From G965115915 sp965115915 (lineage in GTDB: Bacteria > Pseudomonadota > Gammaproteobacteria > Eutrophobiales > Eutrophobiaceae), in contig OZ220483.1 of NCBI GenBank assembly GCA_965115915.1, positions 558,001 through 622,000 on the forward strand: DNA of 64,000 nucleotides. The letters run 5' to 3'. The notes below the pieces were generated by a model that did no database searches, had not been told where the DNA came from, and saw only the letters and a program-made list of their open reading frames with translations. Position numbers and translations under genes: made by a program. Each line of letters opens with the position of its first letter. Positions within the stretch are counted from its first letter, which is position 1. Below are positions 44,900-54,086 of the stretch, one piece after another.

Positions 44900-44928
44900 A
44901 TGGTAGCAATCCGGGGTCCGGTTGACAA
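44900..44928 (-). promoter_or_regulatory. distal sigma70-type promoter of leuA
   Basis: On the minus strand TTGTCA (44928-44923), a 17-nt spacer, then TACCAT (44905-44900). The start would be near 44893, at the ATG of the candidate leader peptide. Confidence 0.5.
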
Positions 44929-45503
44929 GCCATTCTGTGGTCCTTCGGTAAATTCTTCCCATTCCCCCGATAGCGTGACAGACGATTGGCCTTCGGAAAT
45001 ACCATCACCTGTCTGGCACGCTGTGTCTCGTAGACTTGGTGGACCCGGGATGAGGTTGGCTCGCTCGGTTCCCTATTTGCCAGTTGCCGCAGTTGCATCT
45101 CCTCTATTTTATGCCACCGGACGATATGCGGATGGCCATGCGGAACAAAAACTACCAACTACAGCGTACCGATCACCAGCAATGCCAGCCGGGCTTCGTC
45201 TTTGAGCAAGTGCTGCATACGATCCATGATATGACCGGTGATATCCCGGATCGTTGCGGTGTATCGCCTATGGAGTACAGGCATGGTCGATGTTGGTTTG
45301 TCTGACAGGCGGGTCTGAGTGAAAGTTGAATGATCGACCCGCTGGTATCATGCAGGCGGAACGCTTGTTCTCGGTACCAGGAGGTGGCGGGTCACGGTAT
45401 CGGGAAACGATGGAGGTGTCAGTGAATGGTGGTTCTGAAGGCGTTTGCAGCGGACAGATCCACCGTTGGCACGTGCGATGCTTATGGGCATGCGTCGAAG
45501 GTT
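44929..45503. other. 575-nt region between the leuA promoter and the GT2 gene
   Basis: No gene, RNA or repeat was recognised. Open frames on both strands (for example minus 45158-44889) show no family resemblance and no ribosome site. Confidence 0.3.
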
Positions 45504-45512
45504 TGCTAGAAT
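45504..45512 (+). promoter_or_regulatory. extended -10 element immediately upstream of the GT2 gene
   Basis: TGCTAGAAT ends 6 nt before the ATG at 45519. If used, the transcript would begin at or very near the start codon, that is, a leaderless mRNA. No -35 box is evident. Confidence 0.35.
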
Positions 45513-45518
45513 CCCGGT

Positions 45519-46445
45519 ATGGCGTCCGCACAGCGAATCAGGGTGGCGATCACTATCGCCACCTACCGGCGGCCACAGATGCTTGGCGACTGTCTGCAGG
45601 CGATAGCACGGTTGCAGGTGCCGGATGAGTTGGAGGTGCTGGTACTGGTGGTAGACAATGATCGGCAGGAATCAGCCCGTGAGACCTGTACCACGTTTGC
45701 TTCCACCAGTCGTTTCCCGCTGCATTATCATGTGGAGCCGGAACGCGGGCTGTCCAGTGTACGCAACCGTCTGCTGGAGCAGGCATTGGCGCACCGTTGC
45801 GAATGGTTGGCGTCCATTGATGACGACGAGCGGCCACATGAGCGGTGGCTGTCGGCGCTGGTTATGGGCATGCGTCGCTATGGCACAGATGTGGTTACCG
45901 GTCCTGTGGTCCCGGTGCAGCAGGGCAAGGTGCCGATCTGGGCAGGGGAGAGCAGCAAGTACCGGACTGGTCAGACTCCAAGACATGTTAGTGCCTGCAA
46001 TGTGTTATTCAGCAGCAGGCTGATCGCTGATTCGGGCCTGCGTTTCGACAGGAGGTTCGATTTTTCCGGTTCCGAGGACCAGGATTTTTTCATCCGTGCG
46101 GCGCGCTGTGGCCATGTCGCTGTCTGGGTCGATGAGGCGGTGTGTTATGAAACCATCCCACCGCGTCGCAGTACGCTGCGTTATTGGATATATCGACACT
46201 ATACCAGTAGCCTGGGCAAAGTGATGTTGTTCAAAAAACACCATTCCAGTCTGGCGGCCTGGCCGTATTTTTTTGTCCGGGCCTCAGGCAAGGTGCTTGC
46301 GGCTCTGCCTGCGCTACTGTTGGTGCCGTTTATCGATCGAGAGCGCAATCTGCACAAAGGGTTGATAAAACTTGCCACCGCCGCCGGCTGGTTGGCTGGA
46401 TTGCTGTTGAATCGCACGGGCCGCCGCTATCTACACGGGGACTAG
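45519..46445 (+). CDS. family 2 glycosyltransferase
   Basis: A 308-residue GT2 enzyme with the A-type fold: VAITIATYRRPQMLGDCLQA at the N-terminus, VLVVDNDRQ (nucleotide-binding acid), GLSSVRNRLLEQA, ASIDDDERPHERWLSAL (DXD metal site), and FSGSEDQDFFIRAARCG, with the ED catalytic-base motif. The C-terminal third (WIYRHYTSSLGKVML, then VLAALPALLLVPF) is hydrophobic and probably binds the membrane. It resembles enzymes that add sugars to polysaccharide or lipid-linked acceptors; the specific sugar is unknown. It stands alone, convergent with ilvA. Confidence 0.87.
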   Translation: MASAQRIRVAITIATYRRPQMLGDCLQAIARLQVPDELEVLVLVVDNDRQESARETCTTFASTSRFPLHYHVEPERGLSSVRNRLLEQALAHRCEWLASIDDDERPHERWLSALVMGMRRYGTDVVTGPVVPVQQGKVPIWAGESSKYRTGQTPRHVSACNVLFSSRLIADSGLRFDRRFDFSGSEDQDFFIRAARCGHVAVWVDEAVCYETIPPRRSTLRYWIYRHYTSSLGKVMLFKKHHSSLAAWPYFFVRASGKVLAALPALLLVPFIDRERNLHKGLIKLATAAGWLAGLLLNRTGRRYLHGD

Positions 46446-46536
46446 CCTGTTTTATCCATGCCCGCCAACCACCACCACTGTTCGGGCAGTGTGGCCGTGT
46501 GGGACGATAACGGATGACAGTTTGTCCGAACCGGGT

Positions 46537-48057
46537 CTAGCGCAGAAACATCCGATATGCAGGATTATCGAGTTCCGGCCAGTATTGATAGCCAAGGCTG
46601 TCGAGAAAGCGCTGGAATTCGTCATGCTCGGCAGAGGGCACCTGGATACCCATCAAGATGCGGGCGTATGCGGCACCGTGGTTCCGGTAGTGAAACAGGC
46701 TGATGTTCCAACGTTCTCCCAGATGGTTCAGGAAATGCTGCAAGGCTCCGGGCCTTTCCGGAAACTCGAAACGATATAGCAATTCGTCCTTTGCCTGCGG
46801 TGCATGGCCGCCAATCATATAGCGGATATGCATTTTGGCTATCTCGTTGTCACTGAAGTCCAGCACCTCGTAACCCTGTTTGCGCAGGTTTCGGATCATC
46901 GCTTCTTTTTCCGTTTTGCCATGGTTCAGGCGCACACCGGCAAATACATGCGCGGTCTTGTGGTCGTTGTAACGGTAGTTGAATTCGGTGATGTGGTGTG
47001 CCCCCAGCATATGGCAGAAACGTTTGAAGCTGCCCGGGGTCTCCGGCAGTGGGCTGCCGATGATCGCCTCTCGGTCGGCCCCGAGCGCGGAGAGTTCCGC
47101 AATATGCCGCAACCGATCAAAATTAACGTTTGCACCGCTGAAAATTGCCACCAGCCGCTGATTTTTTATCTGCTCATGCTGTACAAACTGTGTCAGCCCT
47201 GCCAGTGCCAGGGCACCGGCAGGCTCCGGGATGGAACGTGTGTCTTCAAAGATCGCCTTTACCGCTGCGCAGATCTCATCCACGCTCACCAGCAGTACCT
47301 GTTCGACCAACTGCTGTGCGATGCGGAAGGGTTCTTGCCCCGCCTGACGTACGGCGGCGCCATCGGCGAAGATGCCGATTTGTTCCAGGCATACGGGTTT
47401 GCCTGCGAGTAGCGCATGATGTAGTGAGGGGGCTTCGTCCGGCTCCACTCCAATAATGCGCACCTGGGGATGGTGCATTTTCACATGTGCGGCAATTCCA
47501 GCGATCAGGCCGCCACCGCCAACCGGAACGAAGATAATGTCCGGCAGTCCCGGACTCTGTTCGATGATTTCCACGCCCACAGTCGCCTGGCCCGCGATCA
47601 CCAGAGGATGGTCGTAGGGGGGTACGAAAAACAATTTCTGTTCCTGTGCCAGTTTGTGGGCATGGGCGCTGGCTTCATCAAAATTGTTGCCGTGAAGCAG
47701 GATTTCGGCACCGAGTCGTCTTACCGCATTGACCTTGATCTCCGGAGTCGATTTGGGCAGTACGATGAGTGCACGGATACCCTGTTTGCTCGCCGCCAGA
47801 GCAACCCCCTGGCCATGATTTCCGGCCGATGCAGCGATGACACCGTGCTTTCTGCTGGCTTTGTCCAGCGTGCTGATCAGATTGTGTGCCCCACGCAGCT
47901 TATACGAGAACACAGGTTGTTGGTCCTCTCGTTTCAGCCACACGGAATTATCCAGACGTGCCGATATCATGGAGGCATGATCCAGTGAGGTGCGCCGGGC
48001 GAGCGCATATACCCTGGCACTGGCATCTTTGATCAGACTGTTATACTCTTCAAACAT
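46537..48057 (-). CDS. ilvA: threonine ammonia-lyase, biosynthetic
   Basis: Deaminates threonine to 2-oxobutanoate for isoleucine synthesis. 506 residues. The PLP lysine is in FSYKLRGAHNLI, the glycine-rich cofactor loop in PVGGGGLIAGIAAHVK, and ASAGNHGQGVALAA precedes it. The C-terminal 170 residues hold two ACT-like regulatory domains (MIRNLRKQGYEVLDFSDNEI, and YRFEFPERPGALQHFLNHLG), the site of isoleucine inhibition in the E. coli enzyme. Divergent from rpiA, with 139 nt between them. No leader peptide was seen upstream. Confidence 0.96.
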   Translation of the reverse strand: MFEEYNSLIKDASARVYALARRTSLDHASMISARLDNSVWLKREDQQPVFSYKLRGAHNLISTLDKASRKHGVIAASAGNHGQGVALAASKQGIRALIVLPKSTPEIKVNAVRRLGAEILLHGNNFDEASAHAHKLAQEQKLFFVPPYDHPLVIAGQATVGVEIIEQSPGLPDIIFVPVGGGGLIAGIAAHVKMHHPQVRIIGVEPDEAPSLHHALLAGKPVCLEQIGIFADGAAVRQAGQEPFRIAQQLVEQVLLVSVDEICAAVKAIFEDTRSIPEPAGALALAGLTQFVQHEQIKNQRLVAIFSGANVNFDRLRHIAELSALGADREAIIGSPLPETPGSFKRFCHMLGAHHITEFNYRYNDHKTAHVFAGVRLNHGKTEKEAMIRNLRKQGYEVLDFSDNEIAKMHIRYMIGGHAPQAKDELLYRFEFPERPGALQHFLNHLGERWNISLFHYRNHGAAYARILMGIQVPSAEHDEFQRFLDSLGYQYWPELDNPAYRMFLR

Positions 48058-48196
48058 CCGTTGCGAGCTCTGGTTCGGCCTGGAGGCTTTCTCGCTGCAA
48101 CCTGTCAGCGGAGGCGGTTGTTCCGAGATAACACATTAAGAACGCCTCATCAGTCACCTGCGGATTCAGGCATACCGGGTCAGGTGAGAGTCGTCC

Positions 48197-48850
48197 ATGC
48201 ATGAAATTGACAAAAAACGCAGTGTAGCACAGGCCGCTTTGCATTTTGTGGAGGACGACTCCGTTGTCGGAATCGGTACGGGCAGTACGATTGATTGCTT
48301 TATTCAGGAGTTGGTTGCCATGCGCAGTCGCATTGAGGGTGCTGTGGTCAGTTCTGTGCGCAGCGAGGAGGGTTTGCGTCAGCATCGTATTCCGATCATT
48401 CCGCTTAATAGCTGTGACAGTATTGCCGTTTACGTTGATAGTGCTGACGAATGTACCCGTCACAGGCATTTGATAAAGGGTGGTGGCGGTGCGTTGACAC
48501 GTGAGAAGATTATTGCCGCTGCCAGCCATCGTTTTGTGTGCATCGTAGATGACAGCAAATTAAGCGATGTGCTGGGTGCTTTTCCTCTGGCGGTCGAAGT
48601 GATCCCCTTTGCCCGTAGCTATGTGGCGCGCGAGATCAGCAAACTTGGCGGACAGCCTGTCTATAGGCAGGGTTTTGTCACCGATAATGGAAACGAGATA
48701 TTGGATGTACATAATATCAAACTGTTGGATCCGGTGCAGATGGAGCGGCGGCTGAATAATATCGCAGGAGTGGTGTGCAATGGTATCTTCGCAGTGCATC
48801 CGCCGGATATCGTATTGATGGCCAGTGCCAGGGGTATCGAGAAGTTCTAG
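48197..48850 (+). CDS. rpiA: ribose-5-phosphate isomerase A
   Basis: Interconverts ribose 5-phosphate and ribulose 5-phosphate. 217 residues with VVGIGTGSTIDCFIQEL (phosphate loop), YVDSADECTRHRHLIKGGGGALTREKI (catalytic Asp, Lys and Glu) and LDVHNIKLLDP. Full length. Its 3' end overlaps that of the convergent mtaD gene by 4 nt, so there is no room for a separate terminator between the two. Confidence 0.97.
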   Translation: MHEIDKKRSVAQAALHFVEDDSVVGIGTGSTIDCFIQELVAMRSRIEGAVVSSVRSEEGLRQHRIPIIPLNSCDSIAVYVDSADECTRHRHLIKGGGGALTREKIIAAASHRFVCIVDDSKLSDVLGAFPLAVEVIPFARSYVAREISKLGGQPVYRQGFVTDNGNEILDVHNIKLLDPVQMERRLNNIAGVVCNGIFAVHPPDIVLMASARGIEKF

Positions 48851-50172
48851 CCAATACCCCGCGCTTTGGCGATCTTTTCTCCCCAGGCGCGTGCAGTCCG
48901 AGTGATGGCAACCGTGTCCAGGCTGACCAGGCTCCGGTTCCGCAGCAATGCATTGCCATCCACCCAGACGTCGCTGACCTGGCTTTTTTCGGCGGCGTAC
49001 ACGAGTTGTGATACCGGATCGTAGACGGGTTGTGTCTCCAGGCAACCTAGATTGACCGCGGCCATGTCTGCCTGTTTCCCGGTCTTTAGCGAGCCTATAT
49101 ACTCATCCAGCCCCAGTGTCTGTGCAGCACGGATGGTGGCCAAAGCCAGTGTGTCACAGGCGGGCAGAACCGCCGGGTCGTTGCCATGTGCCTTGGCCAG
49201 CAGTGCGGCGGTGCGCATCTCGCCGAATAAGTCCAGGTTATTGTTACTGGCGGCGCCGTCGGTGCCCAGGCCGACATTCACTCCGGCATTCAGTAGTTCC
49301 GGCACAGGGCAGATCCCACTGGCCAGTTTCAGGTTGGATTCCGGGCAATGCACAATATGGCTCCCTGCCTGGGCCAGCAAAGTGATTTCCTTTGCTTCCA
49401 ACTGGGTGGCGTGGACCGCGATCAATCGCTCGGAAACTGCACCGAGTTTCTGCAGTCTCTGCAGTGGACGCATGCCGTATTTTTCCATACTGTTTTGTAT
49501 CTCCTCCCGGGTTTCATGCAGGTGAGTGTGGATTGGAATGTCCATTTCTTCGCTCAGACTGATTACCCGGTGGAACATCTGGTCCGATACCGAGTATGGG
49601 GCGTGCGGAGCAAACGCGGTGCGGATCAGTGACTGTCCCCGGTAATTATCGTGCGTTGCCAGGGCTTTCCCCAGATAATCTTCCGGGGTTTTGGCCCAGA
49701 CGGTGGGTAGATCGATCAGTATCAGTCCGATCATGGCACGGATGCCGACCGCCATGGCTTCCCGTGCGGTAGTGTCCGGGAACAGATACATGTCGTTGAA
49801 ACAGGTGATGCCACCACGTAGCATTTCGGCAAGCGCCAGCCGAGTACCATCTCGTACAAAGTCGCTGTCTACCCATCGTTGCTCGGCAGGCCAGATGTGA
49901 TGGTGCAGCCAGTCCATCAGTGGTAGATCGTCGGCCAGTCCACGCAGCAGGTTCATTGCGGCATGGGTGTGACAATTGATGAGGCCAGGTATCAGTGCGT
50001 GCTCATTCAGTTCAATAACTTCGGATGCACTGATGCTGTACTGTGCTTCAGCACTCGGTATAATCGCTGCAATGCGTCCATCACTGACAGCGACCGCATG
50101 ATGTTCCAGTCTGGCATCCGGGGGGTCCATGGGGATTACCCAGCGAGCCTTTATCAAGCTGTCTGCATGCAT
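48847..50172 (-). CDS. mtaD: 5'-methylthioadenosine / S-adenosylhomocysteine deaminase
   Basis: A 441-residue TRZ/ATZ family amidohydrolase. Metal ligands are seen in LINCHTHAAMNLLRGLADD (HxH), in HLHETREEI, in IAVHATQLEAKEI, and the Asp in GLGTDGAASNNNLDLFGEM. Location beside mtnA and the P. aeruginosa order (PA3170-PA3169-gyrA, from memory) make MTA deaminase the best reading: MTA is deaminated to methylthioinosine, which a phosphorylase converts to methylthioribose 1-phosphate, the substrate of MtnA. The phosphorylase is not in this window. Other amidohydrolase substrates cannot be excluded by sequence alone. Confidence 0.88.
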   Translation of the reverse strand: MHADSLIKARWVIPMDPPDARLEHHAVAVSDGRIAAIIPSAEAQYSISASEVIELNEHALIPGLINCHTHAAMNLLRGLADDLPLMDWLHHHIWPAEQRWVDSDFVRDGTRLALAEMLRGGITCFNDMYLFPDTTAREAMAVGIRAMIGLILIDLPTVWAKTPEDYLGKALATHDNYRGQSLIRTAFAPHAPYSVSDQMFHRVISLSEEMDIPIHTHLHETREEIQNSMEKYGMRPLQRLQKLGAVSERLIAVHATQLEAKEITLLAQAGSHIVHCPESNLKLASGICPVPELLNAGVNVGLGTDGAASNNNLDLFGEMRTAALLAKAHGNDPAVLPACDTLALATIRAAQTLGLDEYIGSLKTGKQADMAAVNLGCLETQPVYDPVSQLVYAAEKSQVSDVWVDGNALLRNRSLVSLDTVAITRTARAWGEKIAKARGIG

Positions 50173-50207
50173 TTGGGGATACCTGTGGCCAGAAATGAAA
50201 AATTGTG

Positions 50208-51260
50208 ATGATCATATCATCTGTAGTGGCATCTCAGGCTATTGATTGGCACCAGGGGCGGTTGCGACTACTGGATCAGCGTTTACTTCCCGGTACAGTC
50301 AGCATCCTGGAGTATGAGGATGTGGCGAAAGTGGTGCAGGCCATTCAACAAATGGTGGTACGTGGAGCCCCGTTGCTCGGCATTGTTGCTGCATATGCGG
50401 TGGTACTGGCGGCACGCAACGCCTGGCGCAGGTATGCCGAGGACTGGTGGCGGCATATGGAGGACGATCTGTCCAGCTTGTACCGGGCGCGTCCTACCGC
50501 TGTTAATCTGGCCTGGGCGGTGGGACAGATGCGACAGGCAATTGACAGGCTGTCCATGCAGCCGGATCGGAACCCGGAACCGGAATTGTTAGGGCTTGCG
50601 CAATCGTTGCATCACCAGCAGAGGAAGGCTGATCAGGCCATGGGGCATTTTGGTGCGGATCAGATTGAGGGCGTGTGTGCGGTCATAACGCATTGCAATG
50701 CCGGTGCTTTGGCGACTGGTGGTTGTGGTACGGCCCTGGGTGTTATCCGTTGTCTGCATTTGCAGCGGCGACTTGGGAAGGCTTACGCCAGTGAAACCCG
50801 GCCCTGGTTGCAGGGTGCCCGGTTGACTGCGTGGGAACTGCGGCAGGACGGGGTCCCGGTGAACCTGATGGCGGATGCTGCTACTGCCGCGTTAATGGCA
50901 TATGGCAAGGTCGATTGGTTGATCGTGGGGGCGGATCGAATCATGCGCAATGGCGATGTGGTGAACAAAATCGGTACTTGCAGTCACGCCATCGTGGCTC
51001 GTTACTACGGTGTTCGGGTTATGGTGGTGGCACCGGTTTCCAGCATTGATTTGGAGACCGCCAATACTGACGAGGTGCCGATCGAGCATCGGGATGCCAG
51101 TGAGCTTTGCTGTGTGGATGGCAGGTCGCTTGCGCCTCGGAACATACCGGTGTGGAACCCGGTATTTGATGTCACGCCGGCAGAGTTGATAGATGTTATT
51201 GTTACCGAGCAGGGCGCGGCAAAGCCAGCGGAACTGGAACGCATTTCTCGCCAGCCATAG
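50208..51260 (+). CDS. mtnA: S-methyl-5-thioribose-1-phosphate isomerase
   Basis: Converts methylthioribose 1-phosphate to methylthioribulose 1-phosphate in methionine salvage. Start at ATG 50208; a GTG directly before (50205) is equally possible. 350 residues. Signatures: VVRGAPLLGIVAAYAVVLA, LATGGCGTALGVI with the catalytic cysteine, and LIVGADRIMRNGDVVNKIGT with the catalytic aspartate, then VAPVSSIDLETANTDEVPIE. Divergent from mtaD with 35 nt between starts, so both are likely controlled by one short region. Confidence 0.95.
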   Translation: MIISSVVASQAIDWHQGRLRLLDQRLLPGTVSILEYEDVAKVVQAIQQMVVRGAPLLGIVAAYAVVLAARNAWRRYAEDWWRHMEDDLSSLYRARPTAVNLAWAVGQMRQAIDRLSMQPDRNPEPELLGLAQSLHHQQRKADQAMGHFGADQIEGVCAVITHCNAGALATGGCGTALGVIRCLHLQRRLGKAYASETRPWLQGARLTAWELRQDGVPVNLMADAATAALMAYGKVDWLIVGADRIMRNGDVVNKIGTCSHAIVARYYGVRVMVVAPVSSIDLETANTDEVPIEHRDASELCCVDGRSLAPRNIPVWNPVFDVTPAELIDVIVTEQGAAKPAELERISRQP

Positions 51261-51324
51261 CCGAAGGCATGGCTCTTGGAATATCGGATGAGGATGGTTC
51301 CGGCATGACCCATGCCCCTGGGCC

Positions 51325-53775
51325 CTAGTGTTTTTGTTGTCGGAGTATCTGTTCCCGGTTGTTGCGGGCGGATTCCAGATCCGGGTCCAGGGTCAATGCC
51401 TGTTCGAAATGTTGCAATGCCTCCGCTGTCCGACCCAGAGCATACAATACGACTCCCATATCCGAGTGGATACTGGCGTTTTCCGGTTCAATCTCGACCA
51501 CGGTCTGTAACAGCTTCAGTGCTTCCGGGTATTGCTTTTGTTCGAACTGTAGCGCTGCCAACTCCATAAGTGTTTTGGGCGATTCGGGGGCAAGTTGCAA
51601 TGCCTGTTTGAAGTGTTGCAGCGCTACTGTCGTTTCGCCGCTTTGCTTTGCCGCTATCCCCATCAGTAGAAGGATCTCGGGAGGCAGCATGGCCGGGTCC
51701 GGGGTTTGTGAAATCACCTGGCGCAGATGCTGTATGGCTGCTGGATAGCGTTTCTTTTCAATTAACGATTTTGCCAGGGCAATCTGAACCTGACTGTTCT
51801 TCGGTTCGATCTTCAGTGCGGTTCGCAGATGTTGCTCCGCTTTGTTGTAATCCTTCAGATGGTGCAGCACGTTTGCCAGCGCGAGATGAGCCATCAGGGT
51901 CTCCGGATCGATATCCAGTACCGCCTGGTACTCCATCATCGCTTCTCGATAGCGCCCCTGCTTGCGAAACCACTCACCCAGGGTCTGACGGACATAAGTA
52001 CTTTGTGGCTCAAGTTTCTGTGCATGCAATAATCGTTTCCTTGCCTCATCAAAACGTCCCATGTTTTGCAGTATCCGGCCCAGTGTGGTATGGATATCGG
52101 CATGATCGGGGTGATTGGGGTCGGTTTTCACTCCGATGCGCAGCAATTCCAGTGCCTCTTCGTCGCGGCCTTGTCGGTTCAGCAGATTGGCCAGATTATG
52201 GAGTGCAGTCGGATCATACGGTTCCCGTTCCAATGCCGATCGGAGGTAAGGTTCCGCCTCATCGCGTTCCAAAACATGTAGTATCGTGCCTAAAGCAGTA
52301 TATGCATCGGCGGAGTCTTCCTGTTCCACCGCGATACGGGCGGCCGCCAGTGCCGCTTGCAGGTTTCCACGATCAAAGAGTCCCTTGGCCAGGTTCCGAT
52401 GTGCCTGGTGTGCCTGTGGGTTATGAGAGATGATATAGCTGTTGAAGGTCACGACATCCCGGTAGATGTGTGCCTGTCGCCAGCTCAGTATCCCGAGCAG
52501 GCAGAGCAGGCTCAGGCCTGCCAACCGTATGGCCAACAGGCTGGGCGTATCCCGGCCGGATGCCGTTTGGTGCATATCGGCCAATCGATAGGCTCCCTGT
52601 ACCATCATGTTGACGATGACAGCCAACAGGCCGATGCTGGCCAGATACTGGTAGCGGTCTGCGACAAAAGAGAATTCCATGTAGCCATGATCCACGAAGC
52701 CCAAAACCGGGAATAGCGTCAGCCCGAAAAACAGCACGCCAGTCAGCGGGCCTCTTCCGATGTGTTTTCGGGCAAGCCACAGGCCTACCGGCAGCGCACA
52801 GGTGGCCAGTACGCAAGCCCAGTCCAGCAGACTGCCAACGTCGACCTCCCAGTGTGGATAGATCACCATCAGTGGATCGGGCCAGACCAGTTTTGTCGCG
52901 TAGAACCAGAGTGATCGGGCGGCGATCAGCAGGCGCTCGACCAGCGAATAGTCGAAATTTACAGTGGTCATACTGCGGTAGAAATGCAGGTCGGCAACCG
53001 TGATGACGAGTGTTATCAAGAAGAATGGAGCAAGCCTTGGCAGCAGGGAAGGGGCGACTTTCCCCTGTATCCACCAGTGCCACAGCAGCAGTGCCAGCGG
53101 CAGTGTCACCACAATGGATTTGCTGAGCAACGCAGCGGTCAATAGTAGTAGTGACAGGCAGTATCGTAGCCACTGTGAACCTGGGTGTTCAACATGTTGT
53201 ATCCAATACCATGCGGCACCCAGGTAACATAGCGTCGAGAGGGTGTCTTTGCGTTCGATGACCCAGGCGACCGATTCCACATGCACCGGATGGACCGCGA
53301 ACACAGCGGCGACCAGCCAGGCGCCGGACAATTTCAGATGCAGCAATATTCGCCACAACAGCAGGGTATTTGCCAGATGTAGCAGTACGTTGACCAGATG
53401 GTATCCAGTAGGGGACAAACCCCAGAGTTTGTGTTCCAGCCAGAAGGTGGTGTAGGTCAGTGGCCAGTAATGTACTTCATTGCGGATGACAGAAGGCGAG
53501 AGCCATATTTTGGACAGGCCGGACCATTGATGTATGGCTTTTGATTCCAGCAGGATACGGTCATCCCAGACGAAACCTCCCCACCAGATGGCAGGGAAAT
53601 AGCAGACCAATACCATCGCGCACAGTGCAAGCCATGGCAGCAGGGAGGACAAGGGTACCGGCAAGTATCGGTCCTGGCCGTGCATTATCCCCGACGCTGC
53701 TCGACAGGGTTTTGGAGTATTCGTTTTCTTTGTTTTGGTTCCAGGGCTTCCCTTGCCGCTCCGTTTTTGTGGCAT
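51325..53775 (-). CDS. second TMTC/GT-C-like membrane protein with C-terminal TPRs
   Basis: Start taken at ATG 53775 (MPQKRSGKGSPGTKTKK), giving 816 residues with a lysine-rich N-terminus like its paralogue at 1788-4271; the frame is open 33 codons further. About a dozen membrane helices (to about residue 430) precede some ten TPRs. Shared segments include GFVWDDRILL (the WDD acidic pair), WLSPSVI ... HYWPLTYTTFWLEHKLWGL and FAVHPVHVESVAWVIERKD. The pair must come from gene duplication. A GT-C glycosyltransferase role is inferred from the TMTC-like motifs. It sits between mtnA and gyrA, where no such gene is found in the otherwise similar P. aeruginosa order. Confidence 0.72.
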   Translation of the reverse strand: MPQKRSGKGSPGTKTKKTNTPKPCRAASGIMHGQDRYLPVPLSSLLPWLALCAMVLVCYFPAIWWGGFVWDDRILLESKAIHQWSGLSKIWLSPSVIRNEVHYWPLTYTTFWLEHKLWGLSPTGYHLVNVLLHLANTLLLWRILLHLKLSGAWLVAAVFAVHPVHVESVAWVIERKDTLSTLCYLGAAWYWIQHVEHPGSQWLRYCLSLLLLTAALLSKSIVVTLPLALLLWHWWIQGKVAPSLLPRLAPFFLITLVITVADLHFYRSMTTVNFDYSLVERLLIAARSLWFYATKLVWPDPLMVIYPHWEVDVGSLLDWACVLATCALPVGLWLARKHIGRGPLTGVLFFGLTLFPVLGFVDHGYMEFSFVADRYQYLASIGLLAVIVNMMVQGAYRLADMHQTASGRDTPSLLAIRLAGLSLLCLLGILSWRQAHIYRDVVTFNSYIISHNPQAHQAHRNLAKGLFDRGNLQAALAAARIAVEQEDSADAYTALGTILHVLERDEAEPYLRSALEREPYDPTALHNLANLLNRQGRDEEALELLRIGVKTDPNHPDHADIHTTLGRILQNMGRFDEARKRLLHAQKLEPQSTYVRQTLGEWFRKQGRYREAMMEYQAVLDIDPETLMAHLALANVLHHLKDYNKAEQHLRTALKIEPKNSQVQIALAKSLIEKKRYPAAIQHLRQVISQTPDPAMLPPEILLLMGIAAKQSGETTVALQHFKQALQLAPESPKTLMELAALQFEQKQYPEALKLLQTVVEIEPENASIHSDMGVVLYALGRTAEALQHFEQALTLDPDLESARNNREQILRQQKH

Positions 53776-54086
53776 CAGTGTGATTTCCGAGTGAACATAT
53801 GGGAAGCTTGCCTGTGCCGGAAGGTGCGTTGCCGATACATCAGGCTCTTTGCCCGCATGCGGGCGATAGGCCACGTGTTGTTTCCCTGTTGCGTTATGGT
53901 GCTACTCCTTCCGCAGGGACATCCCAGGCGGCTCATTGTGATACAATCAAGCGTCTGCTGGCTGTGAAAATGGTCCGGCATCTATTGGAACTTTTGTCAT
54001 TGTAATGGCCTTTATCACAACTACAAAGTGTGCCATATGGCAATGTCCTTTGAGGTCTAAGGTGAGTAAGGCGAGTAATGTAGCAG
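53776..54086. other. 311-nt divergent region between the TPR gene and gyrA
   Basis: No gene was recognised. TGTGATACAAT (53937-53947) contains a -10-like TACAAT without a clear -35 box, and the palindrome GCCATATGGC lies at 54032-54041, 46 nt before gyrA. Both are weak regulatory candidates. Confidence 0.3.

Noticed and set aside
44889..45158. An 89-codon minus-strand frame upstream of leuA
   Set aside because: No recognisable family or ribosome site; it runs through the distal leuA promoter, whose boxes better explain the end of this region.
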